DNA of 64,000 nt from Odontocerum albicorne (GCA_949825065.1 OX463856.1:20828632-20892631); one strand, 5' to 3'. Counted from the first letter of the stretch, positions 12,076 through 24,244 are shown. Numbers and translations: made by a program. The notes: generated by a model not told the origin, from the letters alone.

Positions 12076-12628
12076 CAGGGGCTCTCAACCTAATTGTGGT
12101 CGCGGGCGCATTCGAGATTTAGGATAACAGTAGCGGGCGAAAGACGGATTTCTAAAAAAAAGATTTAAGTATTATGTGTCACATTTATAACATAATCACT
12201 TTATTATAAGTCGTTCCATTATTGTATAAATGTAAATTTTACATTTATACGGCTGCAAGGTGAGGGCATTGTTATTTTACTTGAATTCCTCATTTTGGGG
12301 TAAAATGTTTTTGAGAAAAAATCAACCGCGGCGATAACACGTGATGTGCATTTAAACTTAACCGGTTACCAGCAGATATAATACATGCTTAAACAAATAC
12401 AGAAATTTGGCACTGGTAGCCATTGAACTCACAGACAGTGAAATTAAAACATTTTTTTGTAAAATAACATAAATGTTTATATATTTACGATTTAAATAAA
12501 CAATATTATTTAAAAAACACTTTTTAGATTAAATTGGGTATTTTCGTTATAAAACACTTTGTAGCGGGCGCATGCAATTAGCTCCACAGGCGCACATGCG
12601 CCCGCGGGCACAGGTTTGAGAAATCCTG
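12076..12628. mobile_element. Non-autonomous hAT-type element
   Basis: 553 bp beginning CAGGGGCTCTCAACC and ending with the complement of CAGGATTTCTCAAACC. Both ends also carry a CGCGGGCGCA block. Flanked by 8-bp direct repeats GTCTAAAT (12068-12075) and GTCTAAAC (12629-12636), as expected for hAT. The interior is AT-rich with no transposase frame. Confidence 0.88.
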
Positions 12629-12782
12629 GTCTAAACGTTAACGTTTAAACTTAGCAAGGTTGAACTCTTGAAAGATTCACTTCCGGACTGGTTTGTAGTT
12701 TTTTTATGCTGTTAATCATAAATTTTGTAGCACTAGGAGGTGCTATAAAATTTATAGCTCTATATCAAAGGAGAACTAACTT

Positions 12783-12900
12783 TCAAGACATACACCAAAA
12801 AATTTTATGATATCTTTCAGAAAGATACACACACATAACTGATAAAGTTTTCCCATCAAGAAGGTGTTGTCTATGTTGTCTACTTAAGTCACAAAAAGCC
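12783..12900 (-). repeat. Dispersed repeat family C, copy 1
   Basis: The minus strand has GTAGACAACATAGACAACAC, CTTCTTGATGGGAAAACTTT and ATCAGTTATGTGTGTGTATC. A related plus-strand copy lies at 30135-30200 (CATAGACAACATTTTCTTGG, TGGGGATACTTTATCTGTAA). Confidence 0.55.
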
Positions 12901-13019
12901 TTTAGATTGTGACGTAAGAATGCCGATGAAATTTGACAGGAGGATTCGTTGAAACAACCAGTTACGATTTTGTACACACAACTGTGATAATCTTCCGTTA
13001 CATACAATAAAGCGACCCA

Positions 13020-13170
13020 TCAAACTATTAGCTATCTGTAAAGATATTTAAAAAGTCTTAAATGAAAACCAGGCGTAAAATCAATAAATAAAAAAAAACT
13101 GGGCACCTACGGAAATCAAGTCCGCAACCACCAGGCTGGAAAAAAGACGTCTTACCAACTAGGTCAGTGT
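13020..13170 (-). repeat. tRNA-derived SINE fragment (family S2)
   Basis: The complement carries a tRNA-like head: CTAGTTGGTAAGACG (A-box-like) and a degenerate GGACTTGATTTCC (B-box-like), with the SINE body towards lower coordinates. Related to 16640-16825 and 50095-50275. Confidence 0.6.
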
Positions 13171-13389
13171 TTATGACTAATCTTCAGAGATACGTTCAGT
13201 AAAGTTCAAGAATCTCTTAAAATTTATTGAACGTGCAACTATCACCTACACTGTTATTTTACTCACACTGTTAGTTCACTGTCTCTCACAAATATCACTT
13301 ACACTGTTATTTTAGAATATGATAATAATTTGTTCCCCATTAATTTAAAAACCATAATTTAATATTATGAGAATGAATACGATGGAAGT

Positions 13390-13625
13390 GTCTGTCAATT
13401 GTCGTTTGCGGACGGGCCACTGCATGGTGACTAGTTACCTTTACAGAATGGGTATTGCGGAGAAGCCGGCTGCGAGTGTGGTCTTTATGATGAAACTATA
13501 GATCATATATTTTTCGGTTGTCCTTCGCGAGACAGATTTGATTTACTAAAATGCATATTTTTGACGCATCCAATGAATGTTGCGTTTCGTCTTTCTTCAA
13601 GAAACTTTTCCTTTTATTGATCGAT
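13390..13625 (+). pseudogene. Jockey/R1-type LINE C-terminal fragment
   Basis: One frame gives RTGHCMVTSYLYRMGIAEKP. The next gives CECGLYDETIDHIFFGCPSR, then DRFDLLKCIF. This is the C-terminal zinc-knuckle-like region (GH..SYL.R.GI....C.CG..ETI.HIFF.CP) of LINE pol proteins, with one frameshift near 13475. Confidence 0.72.
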
Positions 13626-14528
13626 TGTCAAATTTTTAAACTAAATCAGTTAAAATTTTGAATTACGAGTACATAGCATTGTCCTTTTTTTAAATTGGTT
13701 TTATTATATTGACTCATGTAATTTCATAATGTTTTTAATTAGGTGACGCAAATCAACTTAGTTTGGGTGGATTGCAAATTTTAAAAAAATTAACATTTTT
13801 TGTGACCTCTGCTGTGACGCCAAGCAGTTATAATTTGTCAGCGTTTCTGGTTAGTGCCACGTGTATTTTAAAACTAGAAAGTGTGCTTAGTTCGTATAAG
13901 GTATACTTATATCTACTCGATAATAAATTAAAAACAGAATATTATAAATAGATTCTCCGTTTTATTGGAAGATTTATAAAAACTAATAAAATATTTGAGA
14001 TTTAATGACTGCTTATTGGAAATTTTTTGTGTTTAATTTTTTCAACTGATCAATTCATTTGAAAGTTAAAAAAATGTAGAATATTGAAAGTAATTTTCCA
14101 ATAAATAGTTCATACTTTTGAAAGCAAAATATATTGGGAATTTTCAACAACTTTCACTTCACGTACTTCATGTTATTCATTATACATTTATATATTTTTT
14201 AATGTTTATTCTTAAAATACTGGTCAATAATTAAATAATCAAATTATTCAAGTTTTGTTTTGGTTTTACTGATGATTCTAGATTTTTTTTTCGTATGATT
14301 TGGGTTTATAGAAAAAAATATTAAGAAAAGACTAATGAAACTAATAAGTTCATCATCACATGTGTTGTAAATTCTACCGTACGTGAAGAAACAGCAAATC
14401 TCCTGCACCTCTAACGCTGATGAGTATCACTTACCAGATGAACTTCCAGACTAGGATTCGATTCTTTAGACTTTTGGGAATCAAACCTAAAACTTTTTGA
14501 TAGAATTCAAGTATCTTAGCAACAACTC
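13626..14528. other. No supported feature
   Basis: AT-rich. The 62-residue plus frame at 13763-13951 has no recognisable motif. TACGAGTA at 13664. Confidence 0.35.
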
Positions 14529-15065
14529 TTAAGTGGTGGATGTATTAATTATATAGTGTGTCGTAAAATTTAAAAAAGAGAGAAATGTGTGGAATTTATG
14601 AGAAAATAATGTATGGGATAAAAAATCTTGCTTTGCTCTCGATGTACTCGTATTTCCTGCTGTTGACTTGCTAAATAACCATGTCCACTGTACTATGGTA
14701 CAAAACCCAGCCTGTAATTCTGAAGTTTCTCTATCCAAAATTTTAACAATCCTTTCCACGATAATTGTTATGAATATTTTACCCACAATTGAAAGCAATG
14801 CATCTCTCCGTAGCTACCAAAGTTTTAGTTGTCTTCCTTGGGTTTGTATATGATTATATTTACAATATGTGATTCACGAAAGGTGTCGGGGATGGTTCTT
14901 GATTGACAATCAGCATACATTTTTGTTTTACTTTTTATGCCTTCAATTGGTTCTGTAGATCCTCCACACATAAATATACGAAAATAATGAATAAATAAGG
15001 TAACATAATACTTCCTTGTCTTACACCTTTTATAATATTAAACCTCTCAGTCAATACATCGTTCA
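14529..15065 (-). pseudogene. LINE reverse-transcriptase fragments in scrambled order
   Basis: 14798 downwards reads MLSIVGKIFITIIVERIVKI, LDRETSELQAGFC, the RT finger region (GK..-ERI-..-QAGF). Higher up, 15060-14950 reads ERFNIIKGVRQGSIMLPYLF, the later RT motif GVRQG-LSP-LF. On the minus strand the later motif comes first, so two fragments or a rearranged copy are present. Confidence 0.7.
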
Positions 15066-15683
15066 CTAAAATGATATACTTTCGGTATATTATTTACGGT
15101 TGTAGTTTTAACATGCAGCTGTATGGTGATGTACCGAGGCGGTATTGGTTTCTTAAATACGATATTTGATTTGAGCAGTTGATATAAAATATGTTTATAG
15201 GAGAAGCTAGTAGTTAGCCCCGAGAATATTTCATATACAAACATCGTCTTATAACACAACAGTTTAGATACATAATAAAAGAACACAGGTTAATAAAACG
15301 TCTAGTCAGTAAATGATAACGTAATACCACGTATTAATTTACATTCAATACCATATTCGTTCAATATTTCCCAAAGCTTGCTTAATCTTCTAGATAATTG
15401 AAAAATGCTGTCGCAATATTTTTCCTACAAATCCACAGCGACTGTTTCTGCCGTGGCTCATTTTTACCGTACGCAATATTCAGCACAAAAGAACTCATCA
15501 GAAAATATTAATTGGAAACTCTTATATAATGTTTCACTAACGGGCCCTTCAAAAGTCTTTCATATTAAAAATACACTCCATGGAAACTGCGAGGCAAACG
15601 TACTCGGGATAAATTCTTTCATTCATACAAAAACATTATTTTTTATACAAAAATATTTTCACTTATACGTAACAAGTGACACA

Positions 15684-15838
15684 CTCCGTGACCTAGTTGG
15701 TAAGACGCTTGTGTTCCACGTGGAGGTTCCAGGATCGATTCCTAAATATGCCAAAAAAAAAATGGCCCAATCAGGTGCAAAAGTTAGTAACTAAATTCTC
15801 GCACGCTCCGAGTACGTGTGCGAGTGTTGTTATATAGT
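15684..15838 (+). repeat. tRNA-derived SINE (family S1)
   Basis: Head with A-box-like GACCTAGTTGGTAAGACGC and B-box-like GGATCGATTCC, about 75 bp as in tRNA. Body ending GTACGTGTGCGAGTGTTGTT. Minus-strand relatives at 28870-29030 and 56567-56708 share the ACTCACACATGTCTAG-type tail. Confidence 0.7.
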
Positions 15839-16108
15839 CACGTGATGCAGTGTCAACAACATGAACCGTGAGTTCCGTGTCTACTTCAGTTGTTCAAAAC
15901 CCGTACGATCATAGGTTCTACCCTCGAGCAAAACCCATAGGTTCTACCCTCGGCATAAATTGACACAATACCACGTATAATTTACATTGAACACTTTAAT
16001 AATACAATATTTTCCATAGCCAATATTATGTTTAAAATTATGTTCACTATGAAAGACACAAAATAAGTTTTTGAATGTGGCTATGCGTTGATAAGTGAAT
16101 TGTAATTT

Positions 16109-16260
16109 GAATTGGCACGTGTAGGATTGCTCTGCACAGGGATTGCTATAAATTGGCACGTGTAGGATTGCTCTGCACAGGGATTGCTATAAATTGGCAC
16201 GTGTAGGATTGCTTTGCACAGGGATTGCTATAAATTGGCCAGTGTAGGATTGCTCTGCAA
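16109..16260. repeat. Minisatellite, 41-bp unit, about 3.7 copies
   Basis: ATTGGCACGTGTAGGATTGC starts at 16111, 16152, 16193 and 16234 (41-bp period); the last copy is partial. Confidence 0.95.
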
Positions 16261-16639
16261 TGACAAATTGAGTCTTAACTTTGACAACACACTATTTAGT
16301 ACTATATATCTCTTATTCTACTTAATGGTGTTGAAATATGGATTGTAAATACTATAATTATTTTAAAAGTGAATTCATTGGAGAATACTCAGAATTTCTT
16401 GGTGTCATCGTATCTCAAAGACCGAGAAACAGCGTCAAAGAGGTATAGAACAAGTGCTTTTAAATATCATAAAATAACAAAAGTTTGCCTATCTGGGTCA
16501 TTTTTTGAGAGGAAAAATACCAAATCTATCCATCTTGTGAAAATTTTGTCTAGATACGAGTATAAAAATACCGAAGGAGAGGCTCAATCTCGATGCCAAA
16601 AATGAGTGGACTGTATTATACTTTATAACACTTGACCTG

Positions 16640-16825
16640 TATTTAGTACGGCCTGGCAGATTTATTGCGATATGGTTATTTCTTCCAACCAACCAAAAAG
16701 GTGTAAAAGAGGCCTAAGATCAAAACTCGATAGATATCCATTTAAAAAAGATCTAGGTTTCCACAGAAATTGAATTCCTAACCCCTAAGCTGGAAGACAG
16801 GTGTCTACCAACTAAGCCACAGAGT
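16640..16825 (-). repeat. tRNA-derived SINE (family S2), near full length
   Basis: The high-coordinate end carries the tRNA-like head (complement: TTAGTTGGTAGACACCTGTC and a GGGGTTAGGAATTCAATTTC B-box region). The low-coordinate end carries the family tail, complement of GCAGATTTATTGCGATATGG and TTCCAACCAACCAAAAAG. Copies at 50095 and 52245 share both ends. Confidence 0.72.
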
Positions 16826-17969
16826 AATATGAAGATGGAGTAAGTTGTAATATTTTACATTTTAAACTTGTTACAATATTTTACAATTTTTGTTAAAAAA
16901 AAACTGCCTGAACTAGTTTGATAAATTATAAATCAAAACAAAACAATTCTATAGTGACACTTGAATACAAGTTGGTGTTTAAAGTTTTCCAAAGTCGAGT
17001 GTCAGCTGTTGTTTGTGTATTGGATATAAATTTGGCTCCAATAAAAGTAGAAAAATAAATCGACGAGAGTGCTTTGACAAATAATGTCAAAATATGTATC
17101 AAAAGTTACAAAACATTAAGCATTGAATATATCTCGTAAACAATCTGTTTGTTAATTCAATTTATTTTTAACGTAAATAAATTTTATAATTTCATAGGTC
17201 ATTGTTTTGTGATGATATCAAACATATTATTCTAAAGTAACTATTTTAAAATATTTTTCAGAGTTACTCTCATGTTGTGTTGTCTCAAACTATGACCTAT
17301 GTTTCGAAGGTGTTGCAGCCTTCATCCTCAAAGCGATATAAAAAACACTACCTGAAATAGTAAGCAAGCAAAAATCCTCCACCTCTCCCCCCCCCACCAC
17401 AACGTGAAAATTTTAACACGTCGGTCTACAGTGCGATACTACACGTTCTCCCACTGAAGGTACTACGAATCATCCTATGGTATGAGATAGGCTTCCAATT
17501 CGATCAGCAGCCTGGCAGTATCCTTAAAATATGACCAAATCAATTAAAAATATTTCAAATTGTAATGAAAAAAGAGTTAAGGACTATTTAAAAGTAAATT
17601 TACTGGAATTAATTATATGATTTGTAAACTAGATAAGTACGACAAAATAATTTCAAACTTTTAAAGAGGCTATATTTTTAAATAATATGATTTTTTTACC
17701 AAGTGACATATATCATACTCGAAAAAGTTGAATATTCCATAGTAAGGTCCATAACTACGCCAGAAGAAGACACGATCTAGTTTACAAAAACCAAAATGAC
17801 AAATATTAAATAGATAAAATAATTTAGGATTTTTTTTTTATTTCATTATAATAACTACAATACATCATGTAAAATTCACATAATATTCACGGAAAGACGA
17901 ACCATAGAGTAAAAATAGATAATTTTAATTAAAAAAATGAAAGGAATTTTTGAAAATAAAATGTGTGAT
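16826..17969. other. AT-rich DNA with one repeat-like motif
   Basis: At 17283-17342 the complement reads CTTTGAGGATGAAGGCTGCA then ACACCTTCGAAACATAGG. This stem-containing GATGA..GAAAC arrangement recalls the CTGATGA..GAAAC repeats at 7747 and 26773. Nothing else supported. Confidence 0.35.
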
Positions 17970-19330
17970 GCTCAGGTGCGCTATTAAATGGAAGAAGATG
18001 CGTGGATCAGATTTGCCCTTAGCGTATGCTTGTGGAAAAATGTATTATAAAATGTGTTATACTTAATTAAAAAAAAGGTATATTGCGCGTTTGTAGACTT
18101 AGAAAAAGTATATGACCGCGAGACAAGTGAAAAGTAATGGAAGAAATAAAATAAATATGGTGTTGAATTCAAATTAAAACATGGATTACGTCATAATATG
18201 CATTAAGTATAGCGGGTATTATAGTGACCGATGTTTTGAGTAATTGTTTTAATATTTCAAAAGAGCTAACGCAAAGATGTGTTATATTGCGTTAGTTGCT
18301 TAATATTAACATAGATTTGTTTATAAAAAACTACCAAGTCAATTAATGACAAACAAATACCAAATATGAATGTGTGTGTATTGCTGTATACTAACGATAT
18401 GATAGTTTATATTTACTTAATAAATATAGCTGTGCAAGGAATCACCCTCTGTTCTACATACCAACTTACAGAACGAATATCATGGCTAAACACTCAGTCA
18501 CGCGTGGTATAGAGATATTGAACTAACTGAGTTATACTGTGTATATATTATCAGCATCCCGCTTAGCAGTATGAAAAAAATCCTGACTGATGTTCTTCCT
18601 AACAAATGAGCTAACTCTAGAAACAGACCATCTTTGTGTAACTGGAGAAATCCATGCAAAGGGGATAAAAAAAGTAATAGCGAAGAATGAGGATAAATTA
18701 CAGAGTTTGATAAGTAAATTGTTTGAAAGATGTGAAGAAAACCTCGAAATGAAAGTTGCACAATCGAAAATCATGATGAGAGAAAAGTGTGAAAGAAAAT
18801 TTACGTGTGATATATGGGTGAAGAATGAAATAGTAGGGAAAGTTTTGAAATTCTGCTATTTAGGTTGTAACATATTTTCTCAGATGACGAAAAATTTACG
18901 AGAGATAACAAACGGTATAAAGCAACAGGAAGCACATTTGAGGGGTCCCTAATACATATTTATTCGATCCAAATAGTATCAAAATTTACAAAGTCCACAA
19001 AAATATTTTCTTACAAACTTTGATGTACGTTAAAAAATACGTGTACTGAGAAGAATACATTGGTTGACAATGTATGCCGAAATTAAATTATTAGGAATGA
19101 ACGTGAACTAAGCTGTATAAAGGTAGCCCAAGGAAATTACTGTGAGATGGTTTGGACACATGGAACAAATGAATGAAGAAAGACTTAAAAAACAAATTTA
19201 CATTACAAATGTGAAAAGAAGGGGCGGTATAAGAAGGCCAAGGGAAGTGCGGTTCAATTAAGTAATGATATTTTGAAAGAAGGAAATGTTAAAATAAGAG
19301 AAATCGTAGGAGTTGTATGAAGTTGTATGA
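17970..19330 (+). pseudogene. Decayed LINE pol region with ordered RT motifs
   Basis: Plus-strand fragments occur in correct order. CAFVDLEKVYDR (about 18084) is RT motif A. QRCVILR*LLNINID (about 18270) is a relic of QGC-LSP-LFNI-ID. LLYTNDMIVYI (about 18384) is a relic of YADDM. NEDKLQSLISKLFERCEENL then CYLGCNIFSQM (18686-18880) is the post-RT region. VRWFGHMEQMNEERLKKQIY (about 19144) ends in RRGGIRRPREVRFN. Many stops and shifts. The 120-residue frame at 18590-18952 is one surviving piece. Confidence 0.82.
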
Positions 19331-19554
19331 ATTTGAAAGAGATGAAATATTTGTATGTGTCGAGGTAGTAAAGTCCACCGCTCTGGTGTTTCGCCCTTCT
19401 GTTTGCATGTTGACCCTTCTATTTTTGTGATATAGTAAACCGGTGTATTAGGCAAGGACTGTAACGAAATGATCACATTGCTTTACACCCAATTTTATAT
19501 ATTGATCCTAAATACTCAAGCACTCAGCGAAAACATTCAAACTCATCTAATACG

Positions 19555-19620
19555 ACCTCTATGGCCTAGATGTTAAATTGTCTGTCTTTCAGGAGGAAGT
19601 GGGTTTGATTGTCATTAGAA
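19555..19620 (+). repeat. tRNA-like SINE head fragment
   Basis: TCTATGGCCTAGATGTTAAA followed about 35 bp later by GTGGGTTTGATTGTCATTAG is an A-box/B-box-like arrangement. Confidence 0.4.
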
Positions 19621-20196
19621 CCCCTTTTTTAAGAATTTCAAAATGTTTATAATATATTTCTGATTGAGGTCAAACAAATCATTATTCAAGTCAAGAGAGT
19701 CGAAGATTCCTGTACATTATATCCCAATTTTCCATCCCCTTGAAGGGTGTTGTTTTACAAAATACTAAATCAAAGATTTGAACATACTATGTGACTCTTA
19801 GAATTCGTAAAATCACCATGGGTTTGGAGTTTCTGCCGCTTTTGGGAATCCCTGAGTCGAAAGTGGAGGCAGGAAAATCTGCATTAGACAACGGATGATG
19901 GATCGTTTCCTGTTCATTCTATTATTGTCCCCCCTTTAATCTCCATTTCACGCCAACAATCTGTTTCACCGAGAATTTCCAAGAATTTTATTTAAATGAA
20001 TCCAAATATAATCTGGAATTTGGTCCATTTATCTCTGATAAAAGATTCCAGACGACCTTCCATAGTCCTAAGGATATTTGACAGCTTGAGCTCTGTTGTT
20101 ATTTATTTGATTCCTCTTTTCGCTCTCTGGTAAACTTGTTTCAATGGATAATTTATTTTTGGCAAAAAAAAGGTAGAGGAATAAATAGTATTGAGA

Positions 20197-20300
20197 AAAC
20201 CGTATGATAAATATTATACCACCAAGAGTAAATTGCATGGTATTAAAACCGTATGATAAATATTATACCACCAAGATTAAATTGCGTGGTATTAAAACAC
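20197..20300. repeat. 49-bp direct duplication
   Basis: CGTATGATAAATATTATACC begins at 20201 and again at 20250, followed by ACCAAGA..AAATTGC.TGGTATTAAAAC in both. Confidence 0.9.
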
Positions 20301-21294
20301 TCTGGGTTCTTCTTCCTCTCAGATAATTTTTTTAACGAACATTGTGTATAAAAAATATTTTCTAAATGCACTTAATGACGATGACAAAAGTTTTAATACT
20401 TTTAAAACCATTTTTTCACAACTCTGTGACGCAAAATTAAAAAAGAACTCCCTTGGCTTAACCCATGGATATGAAAAAGATTTATGAGAGCGTGGCACTG
20501 GAGGAGATTTACTTCAATGACCATTTTGTTAATTATGTTTTAAAGATGGACATACATAGTACGTCTGACAATATATTTGTTATGTAGCCCTTTTTTTCAA
20601 CTAGCTAACTCGTTTTGAACACAATAAATTCTTTTGATGTATGACGGAATTTTCAAAAAATATATATATATACCATATACATTTAAATTCAAGTAAAAAA
20701 ACATAAATAACCGTTCTCTTAAAATAATTATGGAATTAGAGAAAAATCTTTTGTTCACGGATCAAAAAAAGGAAACAATGGAAGAGTAGGTTGAAAGGAT
20801 ATTATGAGTGATGTAATAATATCTTTTCAATTCTCTCTTGAACGTAAATAAGGATGGTGCACATATCATACCTCAAAGATCATATGAGGCAGAAACGCTA
20901 AAGTTCGGTCCATTATTTAAGGTAAGCAGGGTGAATTTAAAAAGTTTCATTTTAAATGCTTATAGAATAGCAGAGATACAAAGATTACCTACAGAGAAAA
21001 AAAAATCTAAAAGCGAGAGTTTTGTTCTCGGTGAAAAACAACGTTAAAAAACCATTCGCTACTTGTTTACCAGAATTAAATAATTTTGTCTACTCTGCAT
21101 ATCAAATATGATTAAATGAAGAATTTTGTAAATGGTTTTACAAGGAAAGGTCAAGTTTTCAATAATTTTAAAATTATATTTTCAAAACTCAGTGACACAA
21201 AATTGAAAAAAAGGGCAAGTTCGCTGAGGTAAACCATGTTTCACAATAATAAAGGTAATTGTTTTAATAATAATAAGAAAAGGACACTTTATAT
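20301..21294. other. No supported feature
   Basis: AT-rich, with a short (TA)n run near 20661. The plus frame at 20838-21047 is unrecognised and basic. Confidence 0.35.
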
Positions 21295-21510
21295 AGCGCT
21301 GTTAAGAAAGTAAACACTTCTTAAGGGCACTATAAAAATTGGAACTCGAACCCACTATTATTGGCAAATTTAAAATATTACAAAATAAATACGTGTTAAG
21401 TATTTATGTAGATAGGTAATGGCTGTGACTGTTAAAAAAGGCTCTTTCTCGCATATACATAGGTTTATAAAAACATATTTGGTAAGAATACTATAGTACA
21501 TTAACTGTAT
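21295..21510. repeat. SINE-like repeat (family S4), copy 1
   Basis: Contains TTCTTAAGGGCACTATAAAA, then GGAACTCGAACCCACTATTA (complement B-box-like) and AAATATTACAAAATAAA..GGTAATG. A diverged copy at 22150-22310 shares AAATATTACAAAATAAATT and AGGTAATGACTG. The head also resembles 52095-52195. Confidence 0.5.
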
Positions 21511-21600
21511 CAAGAGAAGATGAACTATATAGAAACCTTTAAAGGTCTTCAGATATGTGATAGTAACAGATTTGGTTTTTGGTGTAGTATAGTTGAGCTG

Positions 21601-21665
21601 TCAGCAACCTATGGCACGCGTGCCACTACGTTGTACGCGGAAGGATTTTTAGTGGCACAGCGTAA
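21601..21665. mobile_element. Possible hAT terminus fragment
   Basis: CAGCAACCTATGGCACGCGT and the following GCCACTACG resemble a hAT-type end. No partner end was identified nearby. Confidence 0.3.
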
Positions 21666-22149
21666 AGAATGGCAAATAATGAAATTCTTCAGTACTTCGT
21701 TTTCTGACACGAAATTTTTGGGGAAATACTAAAAAAATTCTCGCTGAACGACTCATTTTCTTCGCGTGATTATCAGTTTCTGAGGAGAAAAATCCAAAAT
21801 ATCGTTCTAGTTTTTAGATTCAACCCATCATTCTCTTTTTTCGTTTTTTTGATTGCATTAGTCATTTATTTTATTATTTGATGAAGTAATAAATTATTGA
21901 AAGAAGGATAACTGTTTGTTAGTAATGGATGTTGTTAGTAAGCTTTTTATACGCTTGATCATTTATAGTTTTTTTTCCAGTGGTATGAGGATTTATATTT
22001 CGATTGTATCAGTGGATAACTATCTAAGGATCCTGATTGCTACTGATCGCGTTATGACATATTGGAAAGATAATTGTATCTACCTCAATATAGCGAAGTG
22101 CTTTTCGTTACACCATCATTTACTCTTAATGCTATGGTTTTAATGCAAA

Positions 22150-22310
22150 CAATTCGAACTCGGAATTCGAACCCTTTATCATTGAGATTAAAAATATTAC
22201 AAAATAAATTTATGATTTGAGTGTGAGGATAGGAAGGTAATGACTGCGGCCATTAGATAACGTGCTTTCCAGCATCTGCATATTTATGATATTTGGTAAG
22301 AAAACCAAAG
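22150..22310. repeat. SINE-like repeat (family S4), copy 2
   Basis: CGGAATTCGAACCCTTTATC, AAAATATTACAAAATAAATT, and GATATTTGGTAAGAAAACC align with the copy at 21340-21490. Confidence 0.5.
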
Positions 22311-22344
22311 ACAACTTGGGCTTACAGAAGGGATGACTAGTAGG

Positions 22345-22562
22345 AGTAGTCCATGTTATACGTCCTCAGTAAAATACTTAATTTTTCCATGTTATGTGTC
22401 CTCAGTAAAATACTTAATTTTTCCATGTTATGTGTCCTCAGTAAAATACTTTATTTTTCCATGTTATGTGTCCTCAGTAAAATACTTTATTTTTCCATGT
22501 TATGTGTCCTCAGTAAAATACTTTATTTTTCCATGTTATATGTCCTCAATAATATTTCTTAT
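22345..22562 (+). repeat. Minisatellite, 36-bp unit, six copies, frame-preserving
   Basis: CCATGTTAT starts at 22351, 22387, 22423, 22459, 22495 and 22531 (36-bp period). The unit includes GTCCTCAGTAAAATACTT. Because 36 is divisible by 3, two frames stay open. The longer, 22333-22638, reads (FPCYVSSVKYLI)n and starts at ATG 22333. I see no promoter or homology, so a protein is not claimed. Confidence 0.95.
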
Positions 22563-23994
22563 CCTTGATAAATTAAATGAATTTATCGAAGGCAGACGAG
22601 CTACAAAGTCACTTCGAGAAATGAAGCCAAAAATCTAGAAACTATTTTGGATTTGAAACTAACCTATACCTACAATAAATCTAATGTTGAAAAAATATTT
22701 ACAAGGCAAATAGTATTTTAGGGTTTATTATTACAGCCCGTAAAGTTTTTCAAAATATCCTTTCATTCGAAACCCTTTATCACGCCTATGTCCTAGCTAC
22801 TTGGAATATGCGTCTGAAATTTGAAATCCAATATATAATATTTAGAGCGATTGAAGAGGGCGTTGATATTTTTTTTTAATTTTTCGAACGCTCACGCCAT
22901 TGACTTTGTATACAGAAACTAACTAAATTTGGTCAAATCGTCGTATCATCACTGGCTTAATACGTTTTTTCGTTTGTTTGTTTCGTGGATTTATAGATTG
23001 CCCATAATTTTTGGAATAAATGGTTTATTAAATTCCAATAAGAATAATGCTGCAGTCAACTTTATTTTATTTATCAACATGTTGAACGTCCTATGCCCAT
23101 AACTATCAAATTCCACAAGCCTCAAGGAATTATAAAGAATATTTGAGTATGCCCATAACTATCCAATATCACAGGCCTACAGGAATTATAAAAAATGGTT
23201 GAGCCACATTTTTTCAAACAAATTTGATAACATTACAGGAACATCTTTAAAACAAAATTTTATCAAATTGTATAATGCTTTTTCGAGTTATTTTTTTTTT
23301 TTTGTAATTCGTTTTTTTTTATTTTATCACTTAGCCCTAATCTCACAAATTAGATATTTTGGCTGCTTTGAAATATATAAAGAAAATATCGTTACACTAT
23401 CTCCCACCTTCAAAACTTTCTTACATAATATGTCGCACGCTGTTCAATATGAGTAAGGTTGACTTTACTTAGATAATTAGTTTTCTTTCTGTTTCGCCGA
23501 TTGTTTTTTTATAATTATTATGTGGAACTTTACGATTGGTTAACCGTTAAATGTTTTACTTAACTTTAACCATTCTGTATGTTGTTAATAGTTAAGGCAT
23601 TAACGTTGTGGAGGTTTAAAGACATCGTAATTTATTTTTATCAAACACTGTTTATTATTTTCTCATTTTCCATCTTAAAAATATTAAACATAAGCACGGT
23701 TGAGTTAAAAGTATTCTTACATAATAACGGTGATTGGTTGTTAAACAAGAAAAAAATGTTGATTAATTTGACAGACTGTTTGACCTTCAGACTTTAAACT
23801 ACTTTATCGTTATATGGTACACATATTTACAGCGCTGCGAGTAATTTTCTCCTATAGTTTTCATACTCAGGAATCCCTTTGGGCAATTTCTTCTTTGTCA
23901 CAAAGTTACGGCGCGCTCATAATTAATAAGGAACGTTTTGATCTTCCAGTGTTGATCACGCTGGACAGGGACTTAATTTATTTCTCATAACAGC
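22563..23994. other. AT-rich DNA with a 56-bp duplication
   Basis: TATGCCCATAACTATC begins at 23092 and 23148, with shared downstream AAGGAATTATAAA-like sequence. A GC-richer patch at 23860-23965 (minus reading RNFVTKKKLPKGIPEYENYR) is unrecognised. No gene supported. Confidence 0.4.
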
Positions 23995-24013
23995 GGGGGT
24001 GGGGGTGGGTGGG
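23995..24013 (+). other. G-quadruplex motif
   Basis: Four G runs (5, 5, 3, 3) separated by single T loops: GGGGGTGGGGGTGGGTGGG. Single-nucleotide loops predict a very stable parallel quadruplex. Confidence 0.85.
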
Positions 24014-24244
24014 AACTTAACTAAAGTTTATCTCTATGTTTTTTTCTCTATCGCGTTACAAGTCTGTATAGTTACAAGATATAGTTTTAAATTCTAAGTT
24101 TGGTTCCAATATTATTTTAATTATTAAAACTTAAAGTTAATGAGCATTACAGAAAAAATATTAAATAAATAATTTAATAACGAGAACTATTGCAAACAGC
24201 ACCATCTTAAAACAAATCCGCCAAACAGTTGTTATTTAAGGGGG

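Noticed and set aside
15405..15794. 129-residue plus frame
   Set aside because: Runs through a SINE head; no motif or codon bias supports a protein.
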